From contig NZ_CAJFCI010000077.1 of assembly GCF_904061905.1 (NCBI RefSeq), positions 121,084-185,083 of the forward strand: 64,000 bases of DNA, in the 5' to 3' direction. The DNA is from Zestomonas carbonaria. Its GTDB lineage: Bacteria; Pseudomonadota; Gammaproteobacteria; Pseudomonadales; Pseudomonadaceae. The notes under the pieces were generated by a model. It had not been told where the DNA came from, did no database searches, and worked only from the letters and a program-made list of their open reading frames with translations. The position numbers and the translations under genes were made by a program. Shown here in pieces: positions 1 through 10,357 of the stretch. Each line of letters starts with the position of its first letter. Position 1 is the first letter of the stretch.

Positions 1-2
1 CG

Positions 3-2270
3 GTCGCCGCGCCCGCTACCCGTCCGGCCGCCCCCGCCCAGGCATCCATCCAGGGCAACGAATACCGCACTTCTTCCAACGACACCTTGTGGCAGATCGC
101 CGAGCGCACCCGCTCCGCCGGGTCTGTGCACCAGACCATGCTGGCCATCCAGGATCTCAATCCCGACGCGTTCATCGACGGCAACATCAACCGCATGAAG
201 AGCGGACAGGTGCTTCGTCTGCCAGACGAGCAGCAGGTCAGAAGCCGTTCCCAGAGCGAAGCCCTCGCCCAGGTGGCCGTCCAGAATACCGCGTGGCGTG
301 AAGGCCGTTCCCTGGCGAGCGGCGGCGTTCGCCAACTGGACGCCACCAAGCGTGCCGCCGCTGGCGCCGCTCCGGCCCAGGCGCAAAGCGCGGACAGCCT
401 CAAGCTGGTGTCCGGTGACGCGGGCAAGGCTGCCGGCAAGGGCGCTGCCGGCGACAGCAAGGCGCTCACCGACAAGCTGGCCGTCACCCAGGAAAGCCTC
501 GATACGACCCGTCGCGAGAACGACGAATTGAAAAGCCGCATGACCGACCTGCAGAGCCAGTTGGACAAGCTGCAGCGGCTGATTCAACTGAAGGACGAAC
601 AACTGGCCAAGCTGCAGGCCGACCTGGCTACCAGGGGGCAGGCGGTTCCTACCGAGGTCCTGCCTGCCGAATCGGCACCGGCTGCCCCGGCCGAACAGGC
701 CGCCTCGCAACCGGAAGGCACCCAGGCCACCGCTCCTGCGCCCGGACCTGAGCCTGTCGATGCCCAGGCCGAGGCGCCGGACTACAACTACAGCGAAGAG
801 CCGGCTGAAGAAGCTGCGCCGCAACCTGCCGCGACTCCTGCTCCGGCCGCCCAGGCTCCCGCGGAACAACCCGCTCCCGCGCCTGTCGAGGCGGAACGGC
901 CCGCGCCTGCGCCCGCAGCGGAAGAACAACCGCAGCCGGGCTTCGTCGACGATCTGCTGGCCAATCCGATGCTGCCGTGGATTGCCGGTGGCAGCGGCCT
1001 GCTGGTGCTGCTGATCCTGCTGATGGCCTTGTCGCGGCGTAACGCTCAGAGAGAGCGTGAACTGCAGGACAGCCTGGCCGCCGAGGAGAGTGATACCGCT
1101 TTCGCCAGCGACCTGGACTTGCCGGCTTCGGAGTTCGAAGGGCTGGAGAGCGTCGACGCCCCGGCTACCCAACAGCAGCAGTCGGATGATCGTGTGACCG
1201 CCCAGACCAGCGATGCCCTGGGCGAAGCGGACATCTACATCGCCTATGGCCGGTTCAACCAGGCGGCCGAGCTGCTGCAGAACGCGATCAACGATGAGCC
1301 GAATCGCAGCGACCTGCGCCTGAAGTTGATGGAAGTCCAGGCCGAGCTGGGGGACCGTGAAGGCTTCCTGCGCCAGGAAAGCGAACTGCGCGAGATCGGT
1401 GGTGCAAGCGCCGAGGTCGAGCAGCTCAAGGGCCGGTATCCGGCCATGGCCGCAGTTGCAGCCGCTGGCGTGGCTGCTGCTGCGCTCGCCGACAAGGCGG
1501 ACGATCTGAATTTCGATGACCTGTCCTTCGACGACGAGCAGGTCACCCCGGTCTCGAAGCAGGAAGAGGCATTCGACCTCAGCCTGGATGACCTGGCTTC
1601 CGAGCTGGAAAGCGAACTGTCCGGAGCCTCTTCTGCCGAGACGTCGGTCGATTTCGACCTGGGCAGCGATGCGGATGCCACCTCCACGGCTGGCGTCGAT
1701 GACGGTTTCGACTTCGACCTGGAAGTGGACGAAGTACCAACCTCCAATAAGGCGACGGATGAGCTGGCGGACTTCAGCCTAGAGCTCGATGAAGCGAGCG
1801 CGACTGCGGATGAGGATTTCTCGCTGAGCCTGGATGACGACCTGGCTGTCGAGCCGAAAGGCGACGAGCTGTCCGGGGCCGGTCTGGACTTCGAACTGCC
1901 GGAAGGTGCGGCGGAGCTTCCCGCCGATTTCGATCTTTCCCTGGATGACGAAGTGGCTTCGCCGTCCGGCGCCGATTTCGCCGCCCAGCTCGAAGAGGCG
2001 AGTGCGGGGCTGGACCAGTTCGATGAGTTGGAGCCTGTCGCGGAGCCCAAGCCTGCCGTCGCGGCTGCCCCGGACGATGCCTTCGAGGGCGACGATGACT
2101 TCGACTTCCTCTCCGGCACGGACGAGACCGCGACCAAGCTGGACCTGGCGCGTGCCTACATCGACATGGGCGATGTGGAAGGTGCCCGGGATATCCTCGA
2201 CGAGGTCCTCGCCGAGGGCAGCGACGGTCAACAACAGGAAGCGCGCGAATTGATCGCCCGTCTCGTATAG
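3..2270 (+). CDS. fimV: FimV polar hub / peptidoglycan-binding pilus assembly protein (5' truncated by window)
   Basis: FimV is an inner-membrane protein that binds peptidoglycan, organises the cell pole and promotes type IV pilus assembly and twitching; in P. aeruginosa it also affects cAMP signalling. The frame is open to the window edge, so the N-terminus and signal peptide are missing; about 755 residues are visible. In order: the end of a LysM domain (NDTLWQIAERT onward, bases 75-230), a coiled coil near bases 470-645, a Pro/Ala-rich linker, one membrane segment at about 969-1030 (MLPWIAGGSGLLVLLILLMA), then a very acidic cytoplasmic part with repeated Asp-Phe-Asp-Leu/Ser-Leu-Asp-Asp patches. 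It ends with the conserved FimV C-terminal TPR-like domain (KLDLARAYIDMGDVEGARDI). The gene ends 4 bp before truA. Confidence 0.95.
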   Translation, partial: VAAPATRPAAPAQASIQGNEYRTSSNDTLWQIAERTRSAGSVHQTMLAIQDLNPDAFIDGNINRMKSGQVLRLPDEQQVRSRSQSEALAQVAVQNTAWREGRSLASGGVRQLDATKRAAAGAAPAQAQSADSLKLVSGDAGKAAGKGAAGDSKALTDKLAVTQESLDTTRRENDELKSRMTDLQSQLDKLQRLIQLKDEQLAKLQADLATRGQAVPTEVLPAESAPAAPAEQAASQPEGTQATAPAPGPEPVDAQAEAPDYNYSEEPAEEAAPQPAATPAPAAQAPAEQPAPAPVEAERPAPAPAAEEQPQPGFVDDLLANPMLPWIAGGSGLLVLLILLMALSRRNAQRERELQDSLAAEESDTAFASDLDLPASEFEGLESVDAPATQQQQSDDRVTAQTSDALGEADIYIAYGRFNQAAELLQNAINDEPNRSDLRLKLMEVQAELGDREGFLRQESELREIGGASAEVEQLKGRYPAMAAVAAAGVAAAALADKADDLNFDDLSFDDEQVTPVSKQEEAFDLSLDDLASELESELSGASSAETSVDFDLGSDADATSTAGVDDGFDFDLEVDEVPTSNKATDELADFSLELDEASATADEDFSLSLDDDLAVEPKGDELSGAGLDFELPEGAAELPADFDLSLDDEVASPSGADFAAQLEEASAGLDQFDELEPVAEPKPAVAAAPDDAFEGDDDFDFLSGTDETATKLDLARAYIDMGDVEGARDILDEVLAEGSDGQQQEARELIARLV

Positions 2271-2274
2271 CTGC

Positions 2275-3141
2275 ATGACTGATGTGTTAGCACCTGCAGC
2301 GGCGGCCGAAACGGCCGCCGTTGGCTTTTCCAGAATCGCCCTTGGCGTGGAGTACAAGGGCTCGAGCTACCGTGGCTGGCAGCGCCAGGAGTCCGGCGTG
2401 CCGTCGGTCCAGCAGGCGCTCGAAGCGGCGCTGTCGAGGGTCGCTGCCTCACCGGTCGGCGTGGTCTGTGCCGGGCGCACCGATGCGGGCGTACACGCCA
2501 GCGGCCAGGTGGTGCATTTCGATACCCAGGTGCAGCGTCCGCTGAAGGCCTGGATCATGGGCGCCAATGCCAACCTGCCGCACGACATCAGCGTGACCTG
2601 GGCGCAAGTCATGCCGGCGCATTTCCATGCCCGTTTCAAGGCGGTCGCGCGGCGCTATCGCTATGTGATCTACAACGACCAGATCCGCCCGGCGCACCTG
2701 GCCCAGGAGGTCACCTGGAATCACCGGCCCCTGGATATCGAGCGCATGCGCGAGGCCAGCCGCCATCTGCTGGGGACCCATGATTTCAGCGCGTTCCGTG
2801 CGACCCAGTGCCAGGCGAAATCGCCGGTCAAGCACATCCATCACCTCGAGCTGATCCCGTACGGCAAGCTGATCGTGCTGGATATCCGCGCCAACGCCTT
2901 CCTGCACCACATGGTTCGCAACATCGCCGGGGTACTGATGACCATCGGTGCGGGCGAACAGCCGGTGAGCTGGGCCAAGGCCGTGCTGGACGGGCGAGAC
3001 CGGCGCGAGGGTGGGGTGACCGCGCACCCCTATGGCCTGTATCTGGTCCAGGTGGAGTACCCCGAGGAGTTCGCCCTGCCGGAGCGCTACCTCGGCCCGC
3101 ACTTCCTTTCGGCGCTCCCGGATTGTGCGGCTGACGCCTGA
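2275..3141 (+). CDS. truA: tRNA pseudouridine(38-40) synthase TruA
   Basis: TruA isomerises uridines 38-40 in the anticodon arm of many tRNAs to pseudouridine in the cytoplasm. The 288-residue protein is of normal family length. It carries the motif GRTDAGVHASGQV with the catalytic aspartate at residue 70, the N-terminal ALGVEYKGSSYRGWQRQ signature, and the C-terminal FLHHMVRNI segment. The ATG lies 4 bp after the fimV stop. The fimV-truA-trpF-accD-folC order is typical of pseudomonads. Confidence 0.96.
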   Translation: MTDVLAPAAAAETAAVGFSRIALGVEYKGSSYRGWQRQESGVPSVQQALEAALSRVAASPVGVVCAGRTDAGVHASGQVVHFDTQVQRPLKAWIMGANANLPHDISVTWAQVMPAHFHARFKAVARRYRYVIYNDQIRPAHLAQEVTWNHRPLDIERMREASRHLLGTHDFSAFRATQCQAKSPVKHIHHLELIPYGKLIVLDIRANAFLHHMVRNIAGVLMTIGAGEQPVSWAKAVLDGRDRREGGVTAHPYGLYLVQVEYPEEFALPERYLGPHFLSALPDCAADA

Positions 3142-3190
3142 AAGCTCCATTTGCTAACATCCGGGGGCTTTCCCCCAAAGGTGCCGCAAC

Positions 3191-3817
3191 TTGTCACTCG
3201 TTCGCAGCAAAATTTGTGGAATCACCCGTGTCGAGGATGCCCTGGTCGCCGCCGAGGCGGGCGCCGATGCCATCGGCCTGGTGTTCTACGCCAAGAGCCC
3301 GCGCGCGGTGAGCGTTCAGCAGGCGCGGACGATCATTGCCGCCTTGCCGCCCTTCGTGACTACCGTCGGGCTGTTCGTGAACGCCAGCCGCTGCGAGCTC
3401 GGCGAGATCCTCGACGCGGTCCCGCTGGACCTCCTGCAATTCCATGGAGACGAACAGCCCGCGGACTGCGAGGGCTACCACCGTCCCTATATCAAGGCCC
3501 TGCGGGTCAAGGCGGGCGATGATATCGCCGCGCAGGTCGCACGCTATCCGAAGGCTGCCGGAATCCTGCTGGACACCTATGTTCCGGGCGTGCCGGGTGG
3601 TACGGGCGAGGCGTTCGACTGGAGCCTGGTGCCTCATGATCTGGGGCGGCCGGTGGTCCTCGCCGGTGGTCTGAACGCGGCGAACGTGCGTGCCGCGATC
3701 GAGCGGGTGCGCCCCTACGCCGTCGATGTCAGCGGCGGAGTGGAAGCGGGCAAGGGGATCAAGGATGCCGACAAGGTGCGTGCTTTCCTCGCCGAAGTGC
3801 GACGGACAACGATTTGA
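3191..3817 (+). CDS. trpF: Phosphoribosylanthranilate isomerase TrpF
   Basis: TrpF catalyses the Amadori rearrangement of N-(5-phosphoribosyl)anthranilate in tryptophan synthesis. The 208-residue TIM barrel shows the N-terminal KICGIT with the catalytic cysteine at residue 9, the general acid Asp128 in LLDTYVPGVPGGTG, and the phosphate-binding VDVSGGVE near residue 178. The best start is a TTG at 3191, because no ATG or GTG lies in frame close upstream and the CGIT motif must sit near the N-terminus. The ribosome-binding site is weak. A monofunctional trpF apart from the other trp genes is usual in Pseudomonas. Confidence 0.94.
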   Translation: MSLVRSKICGITRVEDALVAAEAGADAIGLVFYAKSPRAVSVQQARTIIAALPPFVTTVGLFVNASRCELGEILDAVPLDLLQFHGDEQPADCEGYHRPYIKALRVKAGDDIAAQVARYPKAAGILLDTYVPGVPGGTGEAFDWSLVPHDLGRPVVLAGGLNAANVRAAIERVRPYAVDVSGGVEAGKGIKDADKVRAFLAEVRRTTI

Positions 3818-4036
3818 GTGTGACGGCCCGAGGGCCTTGGCCGTCCATTAGCGGACTGCCGTAATGACCTTCCGAAGCCGGCGCAGCGCTTGCGTGGCAT
3901 CGGAGGGCGGGAATCCAGCGGCGAGGATGCCTCGTCGATACGGCCGCCGACGCTCCGCCTGCGTTGCAGCGGCCATGAATTCGCTTGTGGATGTCTGCCG
4001 ACGACATCCGGACCAACAGCTTTGGAGAATGAGAGC

Positions 4037-4912
4037 ATGAGCAACTGGCTGGTAGACAAGCTGATCCCTTCGATCATGCGTTCTGAAGTAAAGAAGAGCT
4101 CGGTGCCCGAAGGACTCTGGCATAAATGCCCATCCTGCGATGCGGTGCTCTACAAGCCGGAGCTGGAAAAGACTTTCGAGGTCTGCCCGAAGTGCGACTA
4201 CCACATGCGCATCGGCGCGCGGGCGCGCCTGGATCTGTTCCTGGATGAGGGCGGGCGCGAGGAGATCGGCGCCGATCTCGAACCGGTCGACCGCCTGAAG
4301 TTCCGTGACAGCAAGAAGTACAAGGATCGCCTGTCCGCGGCCCAGAAGCAGACCGGTGAAAAGGACGCCCTGGTGGCGATGAGCGGGACCCTGCAAGGCA
4401 TGCCGGTGGTGTCCTGCGCCTTCGAGTTCGAGTTCATGGGCGGTTCCATGGGCTCGATCGTCGGCGAGCGCTTCGTGCGTGCCGCCAACGTGGCCCTGGA
4501 AAAACGCTGCCCGCTGGTCTGCTTCTCCGCTTCCGGCGGTGCGCGCATGCAGGAAGCCCTGATTTCCCTGATGCAGATGGCCAAGACCTCGGCGGTCCTG
4601 GCGCGCCTGCGCGAGGAGGGGCTGCCGTTCATTTCCGTACTGACCGACCCGGTCTACGGCGGGGTTTCCGCGAGCCTGGCGATGCTTGGCGATGTCATCG
4701 TCGCCGAACCCAAGGCGCTGGTGGGCTTCGCCGGCCCGCGGGTGATCGAGCAGACGGTGCGCGAGAAACTGCCGGAAGGCTTCCAGCGCAGCGAATTCCT
4801 CCTCGAGCACGGCGCCATCGACCTGATCGTGCATCGCCGTGACCTGGCCGATCGCCTGGCCAAGCTGCTGGCCCAACTGATGGGGCTGCCCAGTCCGTCC
4901 GCCGCCGCATGA
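4037..4912 (+). CDS. accD: Acetyl-CoA carboxylase carboxyltransferase beta subunit AccD
   Basis: AccD is the beta subunit of acetyl-CoA carboxyl transferase and, with AccA, moves the carboxyl group from biotin to acetyl-CoA to make malonyl-CoA. The chosen ATG at 4037 gives 291 residues, starting MSNWLVDKLIPS, and has a GGAGAATGAG ribosome-binding region. The frame opens farther upstream, but that extension has no family similarity. A zinc ribbon is formed by Cys31, Cys34, Cys50 and Cys53, followed by the crotonase-like core (SGGARMQEA, PVYGGVSASLAM). The stop overlaps the start of folC. Confidence 0.96.
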   Translation: MSNWLVDKLIPSIMRSEVKKSSVPEGLWHKCPSCDAVLYKPELEKTFEVCPKCDYHMRIGARARLDLFLDEGGREEIGADLEPVDRLKFRDSKKYKDRLSAAQKQTGEKDALVAMSGTLQGMPVVSCAFEFEFMGGSMGSIVGERFVRAANVALEKRCPLVCFSASGGARMQEALISLMQMAKTSAVLARLREEGLPFISVLTDPVYGGVSASLAMLGDVIVAEPKALVGFAGPRVIEQTVREKLPEGFQRSEFLLEHGAIDLIVHRRDLADRLAKLLAQLMGLPSPSAAA

Positions 4913-6183
4913 TGCCCGCAACCCTTGCCGAGTGGCTGAGCTACCTCGAACAGCTCCATCCTTCCGCCATCGACATGGGCCTGGAGCGTTCGCGGGAGGT
5001 GGCGCGGCGCCTGGGGCTGGGCAAGCCCGCCCAGCGGGTGATCACGGTCACCGGCACCAACGGCAAGGGGTCGACCTGCGCCTTCCTCGCCGGCCTGCTG
5101 CGCCAGCGGGGGCTCAAGGTCGGCGTCTACAGCTCGCCGCACCTGCTGCGCTACAACGAGCGGGTGGTCATCGATGGCGTCGAAGCCGGCGATGACGAGC
5201 TTTGCCAGGCATTCGCGGCGGTCGAGGCGGCCCGCGGCGAGATTTCCCTGACCTATTTCGAGATGGGCACCCTCGCGGCCTTCTGGCTGTTCGAGCGTGC
5301 GGGCCTGGATGCCGCCGTGCTCGAGGTCGGTCTCGGTGGGCGGCTGGATGCGGTCAACCTGGTCGACGCGGATCTGGCCCTGATCACCAGCATCGGCCTG
5401 GACCATGCGGAATGGCTGGGCGACGACCGCGACTCGGTGGCCTTCGAGAAGGCCGGCATCCTGCGCCAGGGGCGGCCGGCGCTGTGTGGCGATCTCGACC
5501 CGCCGCAACCGCTGCTCGACCAGGTGGCGGCGCTGGCGACTCCCTTCTTCCTGCGCGGGCGCGACTACGACCTGGCGATCGGTGACCAGGGCTGGCACTG
5601 GTATGGCCGTGATGGCCAGGGCCGGCAGCTAGAACTGCACGACCTGCCGCTGCTCGACCTGCCCATGGAGAATGCCGCGTTGGCCTTGCAGGCCTTCGCC
5701 CTGCTGGACCTGCCCTGGAATGCCGGCGAGATCGCCACGGCGCTTGCCGCTACCCGGGTCAGCGGTCGCCTGGAGAGGAGGGCGCTGGACTGGAAGGGCA
5801 AGCCGCTGACGTTGCTGCTGGATGTCGGGCACAATCCCCACGCGGCCGCCTATCTGGCCGGCCGCCTGGCCGCTCGCCCGCAGACCGGCAGGCGCCTGGC
5901 GGTATTCGGCCTGCTGGCCGACAAGGACCTGCATGGCGTATTGGCACCGTTGCTGGATCGGGTGCAGGATTGGGCGGTGGCTCCGCTGCCCACGCCGCGT
6001 ACCCGGCCGGCGGCCGAGCTGGAAGCGGCACTGCTCAATGCCGGCGCGTCCGTGACGGCTTACCCCGACGTGGCGGCGGCTCTCGTGGCACAATGCGAGC
6101 GTGCGGCGGCGGGAGACGAGATCCTGCTGTTCGGTTCTTTTTACTGCGTGGCCGAGGCTCTGGAGTGGCTGGTCCGTCATTGA
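4909..6183 (+). CDS. folC: Bifunctional folylpolyglutamate synthase / dihydrofolate synthase FolC
   Basis: FolC adds glutamate to dihydropteroate and then to folates. The 424-residue Mur-ligase-fold protein has the P-loop TGTNGKGST at residues 48-56, the SSPHLLRYNERV segment and a GLGGRLDAVN motif in the central domain, with DVGHNPHAA opening the C-terminal domain. Tandem ATGs at 4909 and 4912 overlap the accD stop, indicating translational coupling. The accD-folC pair followed by a SPOR protein, cvpA and purF is conserved in gammaproteobacteria. Confidence 0.95.
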   Translation: MMPATLAEWLSYLEQLHPSAIDMGLERSREVARRLGLGKPAQRVITVTGTNGKGSTCAFLAGLLRQRGLKVGVYSSPHLLRYNERVVIDGVEAGDDELCQAFAAVEAARGEISLTYFEMGTLAAFWLFERAGLDAAVLEVGLGGRLDAVNLVDADLALITSIGLDHAEWLGDDRDSVAFEKAGILRQGRPALCGDLDPPQPLLDQVAALATPFFLRGRDYDLAIGDQGWHWYGRDGQGRQLELHDLPLLDLPMENAALALQAFALLDLPWNAGEIATALAATRVSGRLERRALDWKGKPLTLLLDVGHNPHAAAYLAGRLAARPQTGRRLAVFGLLADKDLHGVLAPLLDRVQDWAVAPLPTPRTRPAAELEAALLNAGASVTAYPDVAAALVAQCERAAAGDEILLFGSFYCVAEALEWLVRH

Positions 6184-6272
6184 AGAGCCGGCGCGCGATC
6201 TCGCGATGTTGATTCAACGGCGCAGGTCGGTGCGTGACAGATCGCGAACAGGTTCGAAGGGGGACATGCAGG

Positions 6273-6911
6273 ATGGCTTTGCTAGATAAGGGGCTCAAGC
6301 AGCGTATCGTGGGGGCCCTTGTGCTGGTGGCGTTGGCGGTGATCTTCCTGCCGATGCTGCTGACCCGCGAGGACGAGACTCGGCATGTCGTGGTCGACGC
6401 TCCCAGCATGCCACGGGCGCCTGCCGTACCCGAGATCACCATGGATCCGGTGGCGGTGCCTGAGCCGCAGCCGCTGCCGGATGAGCCGATCCCCGCCGAT
6501 CCGGCCGCCGACGGCCTGGCCGAGCAGCCCGTGCCCGAAGCGCCATCGGCACTCGCCGCCGAACCTGCGCCCAAGCCCAGCGCTCCAGCCAAGGCACCGG
6601 TTGCGGCCGCTCCTCAGCCCGCCACCCCGGCCGCGAAGCCAGCGCCGGCGAGCCGGCTGGATGCCAACAGCCTGCCGGTGAGCTGGTCGATCCAGTTGGC
6701 CAGCCTGTCCAATCGGGCCAGCGCCGAGAACCTGCAGCAGACCCTGCGCAGCAAGGGCTACAACGCCTATATCCGTACTGCGGACGGGATGAACCGGGTG
6801 TTCGTCGGCCCGGTGATCGAGCGCGCCGAGGCCGACCGGCTGCGTGACCAGCTCAACCGCCAGCAGAAGCTCAACGGTTTCGTGGTGCGCTTCCAGCCTG
6901 AGCGCGGTTGA
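6273..6911 (+). CDS. dedD: DedD-like SPOR-domain cell division protein
   Basis: SPOR proteins of the DedD type bind denuded glycan strands at the division septum. From ATG 6273 the protein is 212 residues: a short cytoplasmic start (MALLDKGLKQRIVG), a single membrane anchor at about residues 11-28 (ALVLVALAVIFLPMLL), a long Pro/Ala-rich periplasmic linker, and a C-terminal SPOR domain from about residue 135 (SWSIQLASLSNRASAENLQQ to the end). An in-frame start at 6234 would add 13 residues before the anchor and is less likely, because family members begin close to the MALLDKGLKQR-type sequence. Confidence 0.88.
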   Translation: MALLDKGLKQRIVGALVLVALAVIFLPMLLTREDETRHVVVDAPSMPRAPAVPEITMDPVAVPEPQPLPDEPIPADPAADGLAEQPVPEAPSALAAEPAPKPSAPAKAPVAAAPQPATPAAKPAPASRLDANSLPVSWSIQLASLSNRASAENLQQTLRSKGYNAYIRTADGMNRVFVGPVIERAEADRLRDQLNRQQKLNGFVVRFQPERG

Positions 6912-6988
6912 GGGCGTTCGGCGTGCGGGTTACCCCGGAGGCGGGCGTCTGCTAAAATGCTGCGCCTTTCCCGTTCGTAGGCTGCACC

Positions 6989-7501
6989 GTGGCATTTACC
7001 TGGTTCGATTGGGCGATCATCGCCATCATCGTGGTTTCCAGCCTGATCAGCTTGAGACGCGGCTTCGTCAAGGAAGCGCTGTCGTTGGTCACCTGGATAG
7101 TCGCCGGGGTCGTAGCCTGGATGTTCGGTGGCGCGCTTGCCGGGCATCTCACCGAATTCATCGACACGCCATCGGCACGTGTGATCACCGCCTGCGCGCT
7201 CTTGTTCATCGTCACGCTGCTGGTCGGCGCATTGGTCAATTTTCTCATTGGCGAACTGATTCGCGTCACCGGCCTGGACGGCACCGATCGTGTCCTCGGT
7301 ATGGTATTCGGCGCCGCCCGTGGCGCCTTGCTGGTGGTGGTGGCGGTCGGGCTGCTCAGCCTGGCGCCGGTACAGCAGGATTCCTGGTGGCAGCAGTCGA
7401 CTCTGCTGCCGCATTTCTTGATGGTTGCCGACTGGTCGAAAACGCTCATCCTGAATTTCACCGGTCAGTGGTTTTCCGGCGGCGTGGCCATACCCGGCTG
7501 A
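6989..7501 (+). CDS. cvpA: CvpA family membrane protein
   Basis: This 170-residue integral membrane protein has about four hydrophobic helices (the first at residues 5-22, WFDWAIIAIIVVSSLISL) and the family signature RRGFVKEALSLV just after the first helix. CvpA was named for colicin V production, and its biochemical role is still unclear. The start is a GTG at 6989. The gene sits immediately before purF, the usual position for cvpA, and probably shares its transcript. Confidence 0.9.
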   Translation: MAFTWFDWAIIAIIVVSSLISLRRGFVKEALSLVTWIVAGVVAWMFGGALAGHLTEFIDTPSARVITACALLFIVTLLVGALVNFLIGELIRVTGLDGTDRVLGMVFGAARGALLVVVAVGLLSLAPVQQDSWWQQSTLLPHFLMVADWSKTLILNFTGQWFSGGVAIPG

Positions 7502-7583
7502 GCCGCAGTAACAAGGGGCTGTCCGCTCGACCTGGCGGCCATGCCCATCATTAGCCTGAACTACATAGCAGGGGTTGCGTCAC

Positions 7584-9089
<1,506 letters not shown>

Positions 9090-9124
9090 GCTGCAAGCTT
9101 TGAGCCGCAAGCTGCAAGCCACGA
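9090..9124. repeat. GCTTGCAGC-type short repeat after purF
   Basis: Immediately after the purF stop the DNA repeats the unit GCTGCAAGC with small spacers. The same unit, in either orientation, recurs at 37031-37086 and 54057-54090, always between or at the ends of genes. It looks like a dispersed intergenic repeat of this genome. Confidence 0.75.
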
Positions 9125-9145
9125 GATGGCGAAGAGGATTGCACG

Positions 9146-10357
9146 ATGACGATTGAATGGGATGCCGGTCGGCTGGACAGTGACCTCGAAGGTGCGGCCT
9201 TCGACACCCTGGCGGTGCGCGCCGGCCAGCAACGCACGCCGGAAGGCGAGCATGGCGAGCCGCTGTTCTTCACCTCCAGCTATGTGTTTCGCACGGCCGC
9301 CGATGCCGCCGCGCGTTTCGCCGGCGAGGTGCCGGGCAACGTCTATTCGCGCTACACCAACCCGACCGTGCGCCTCTTCGAAGAGCGCATCGCCGCCCTG
9401 GAAGGAGCCGAGCAGGCGGTGGCCACGGCTTCCGGCATGTCGGCGATCCTTGCCATGGTGATGGCCCTGTGCAGCGCCGGCGACCATGTGCTGGTGTCGC
9501 GCAGCGTGTTCGGCTCGACCATCAGCCTGTTCGAGAAGTACCTCAAGCGCTTCGGCGTGCAGGTCGACTACCCGGCTCTTTCCGACATCGACGGCTGGCG
9601 CGCGGCCTGCAAGCCCAACACCAAGCTGTTCTTCGTCGAGTCGCCGTCCAACCCGCTGGCCGAACTGGTGGATATCGCCGCGCTGGCCGAGGTGGCCCAT
9701 GCCAACGGTGCCCTGCTGGCGGTGGACAACTGCTTCTGCACCCCGGCGCTGCAACAGCCGCTGAAGCTGGGCGCGGACATCATCATCCACTCGGCGACCA
9801 AGTACATCGACGGCCAGGGCCGCTGCCTGGGCGGCGTGGTGGCCGGGCGCAGCCAGCAGATGCAGGAGGTGGTCGGCTTCCTACGTACCGCCGGACCGAC
9901 CCTCAGCCCGTTCAACGCCTGGGTGTTCCTCAAGGGCCTGGAGACCCTGCGCATCCGCATGCAGGCCCATAGCGCCAGCGCACTGGCCCTGGCCGAGTGG
10001 CTGGAGCAGCAGCCGGGGATCGAGAGGGTCTACTACGCCGGGCTGCCCAGCCATCCGCAGCACGAATTGGCCAAGCGCCAGCAATCGGGCTTCGGCGCGG
10101 TGGTCAGCTTCGAGGTCGCCGGAGGCAAGGAGGGCGCCTGGCGCTTCATCGATGCGACCCGGATGATCTCGATCACCACCAACCTGGGCGATACCAAGAC
10201 TACCATCGCCCACCCGGCGACCACTTCCCACGGGCGCCTGTCGCCGGCGGAGCGGGCCAATGCCGGTATCGGCGACAACCTGATCCGTGTCGCGGTGGGC
10301 CTGGAAGATGTCGCCGACCTCAAGGCCGACCTGGCCCGAGGCCTGGCGGCGCTGTAA
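9146..10357 (+). CDS. metZ: O-succinylhomoserine sulfhydrylase MetZ
   Basis: MetZ converts O-succinylhomoserine and sulfide directly to homocysteine, the direct-sulfhydrylation route to methionine used by pseudomonads. The 403-residue cystathionine gamma-synthase-fold protein has SRYTNPT near residue 68, the ESPSNP motif at 165-170, and the PLP Schiff-base lysine at residue 219 in HSATKYIDGQ. An AGAGG ribosome-binding site precedes the ATG. The stop codon overlaps the next gene's start (TAATG), so the two genes are co-translated. The family also contains MetB and MetC; the assignment to MetZ rests on overall sequence and location. Confidence 0.93.
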   Translation: MTIEWDAGRLDSDLEGAAFDTLAVRAGQQRTPEGEHGEPLFFTSSYVFRTAADAAARFAGEVPGNVYSRYTNPTVRLFEERIAALEGAEQAVATASGMSAILAMVMALCSAGDHVLVSRSVFGSTISLFEKYLKRFGVQVDYPALSDIDGWRAACKPNTKLFFVESPSNPLAELVDIAALAEVAHANGALLAVDNCFCTPALQQPLKLGADIIIHSATKYIDGQGRCLGGVVAGRSQQMQEVVGFLRTAGPTLSPFNAWVFLKGLETLRIRMQAHSASALALAEWLEQQPGIERVYYAGLPSHPQHELAKRQQSGFGAVVSFEVAGGKEGAWRFIDATRMISITTNLGDTKTTIAHPATTSHGRLSPAERANAGIGDNLIRVAVGLEDVADLKADLARGLAAL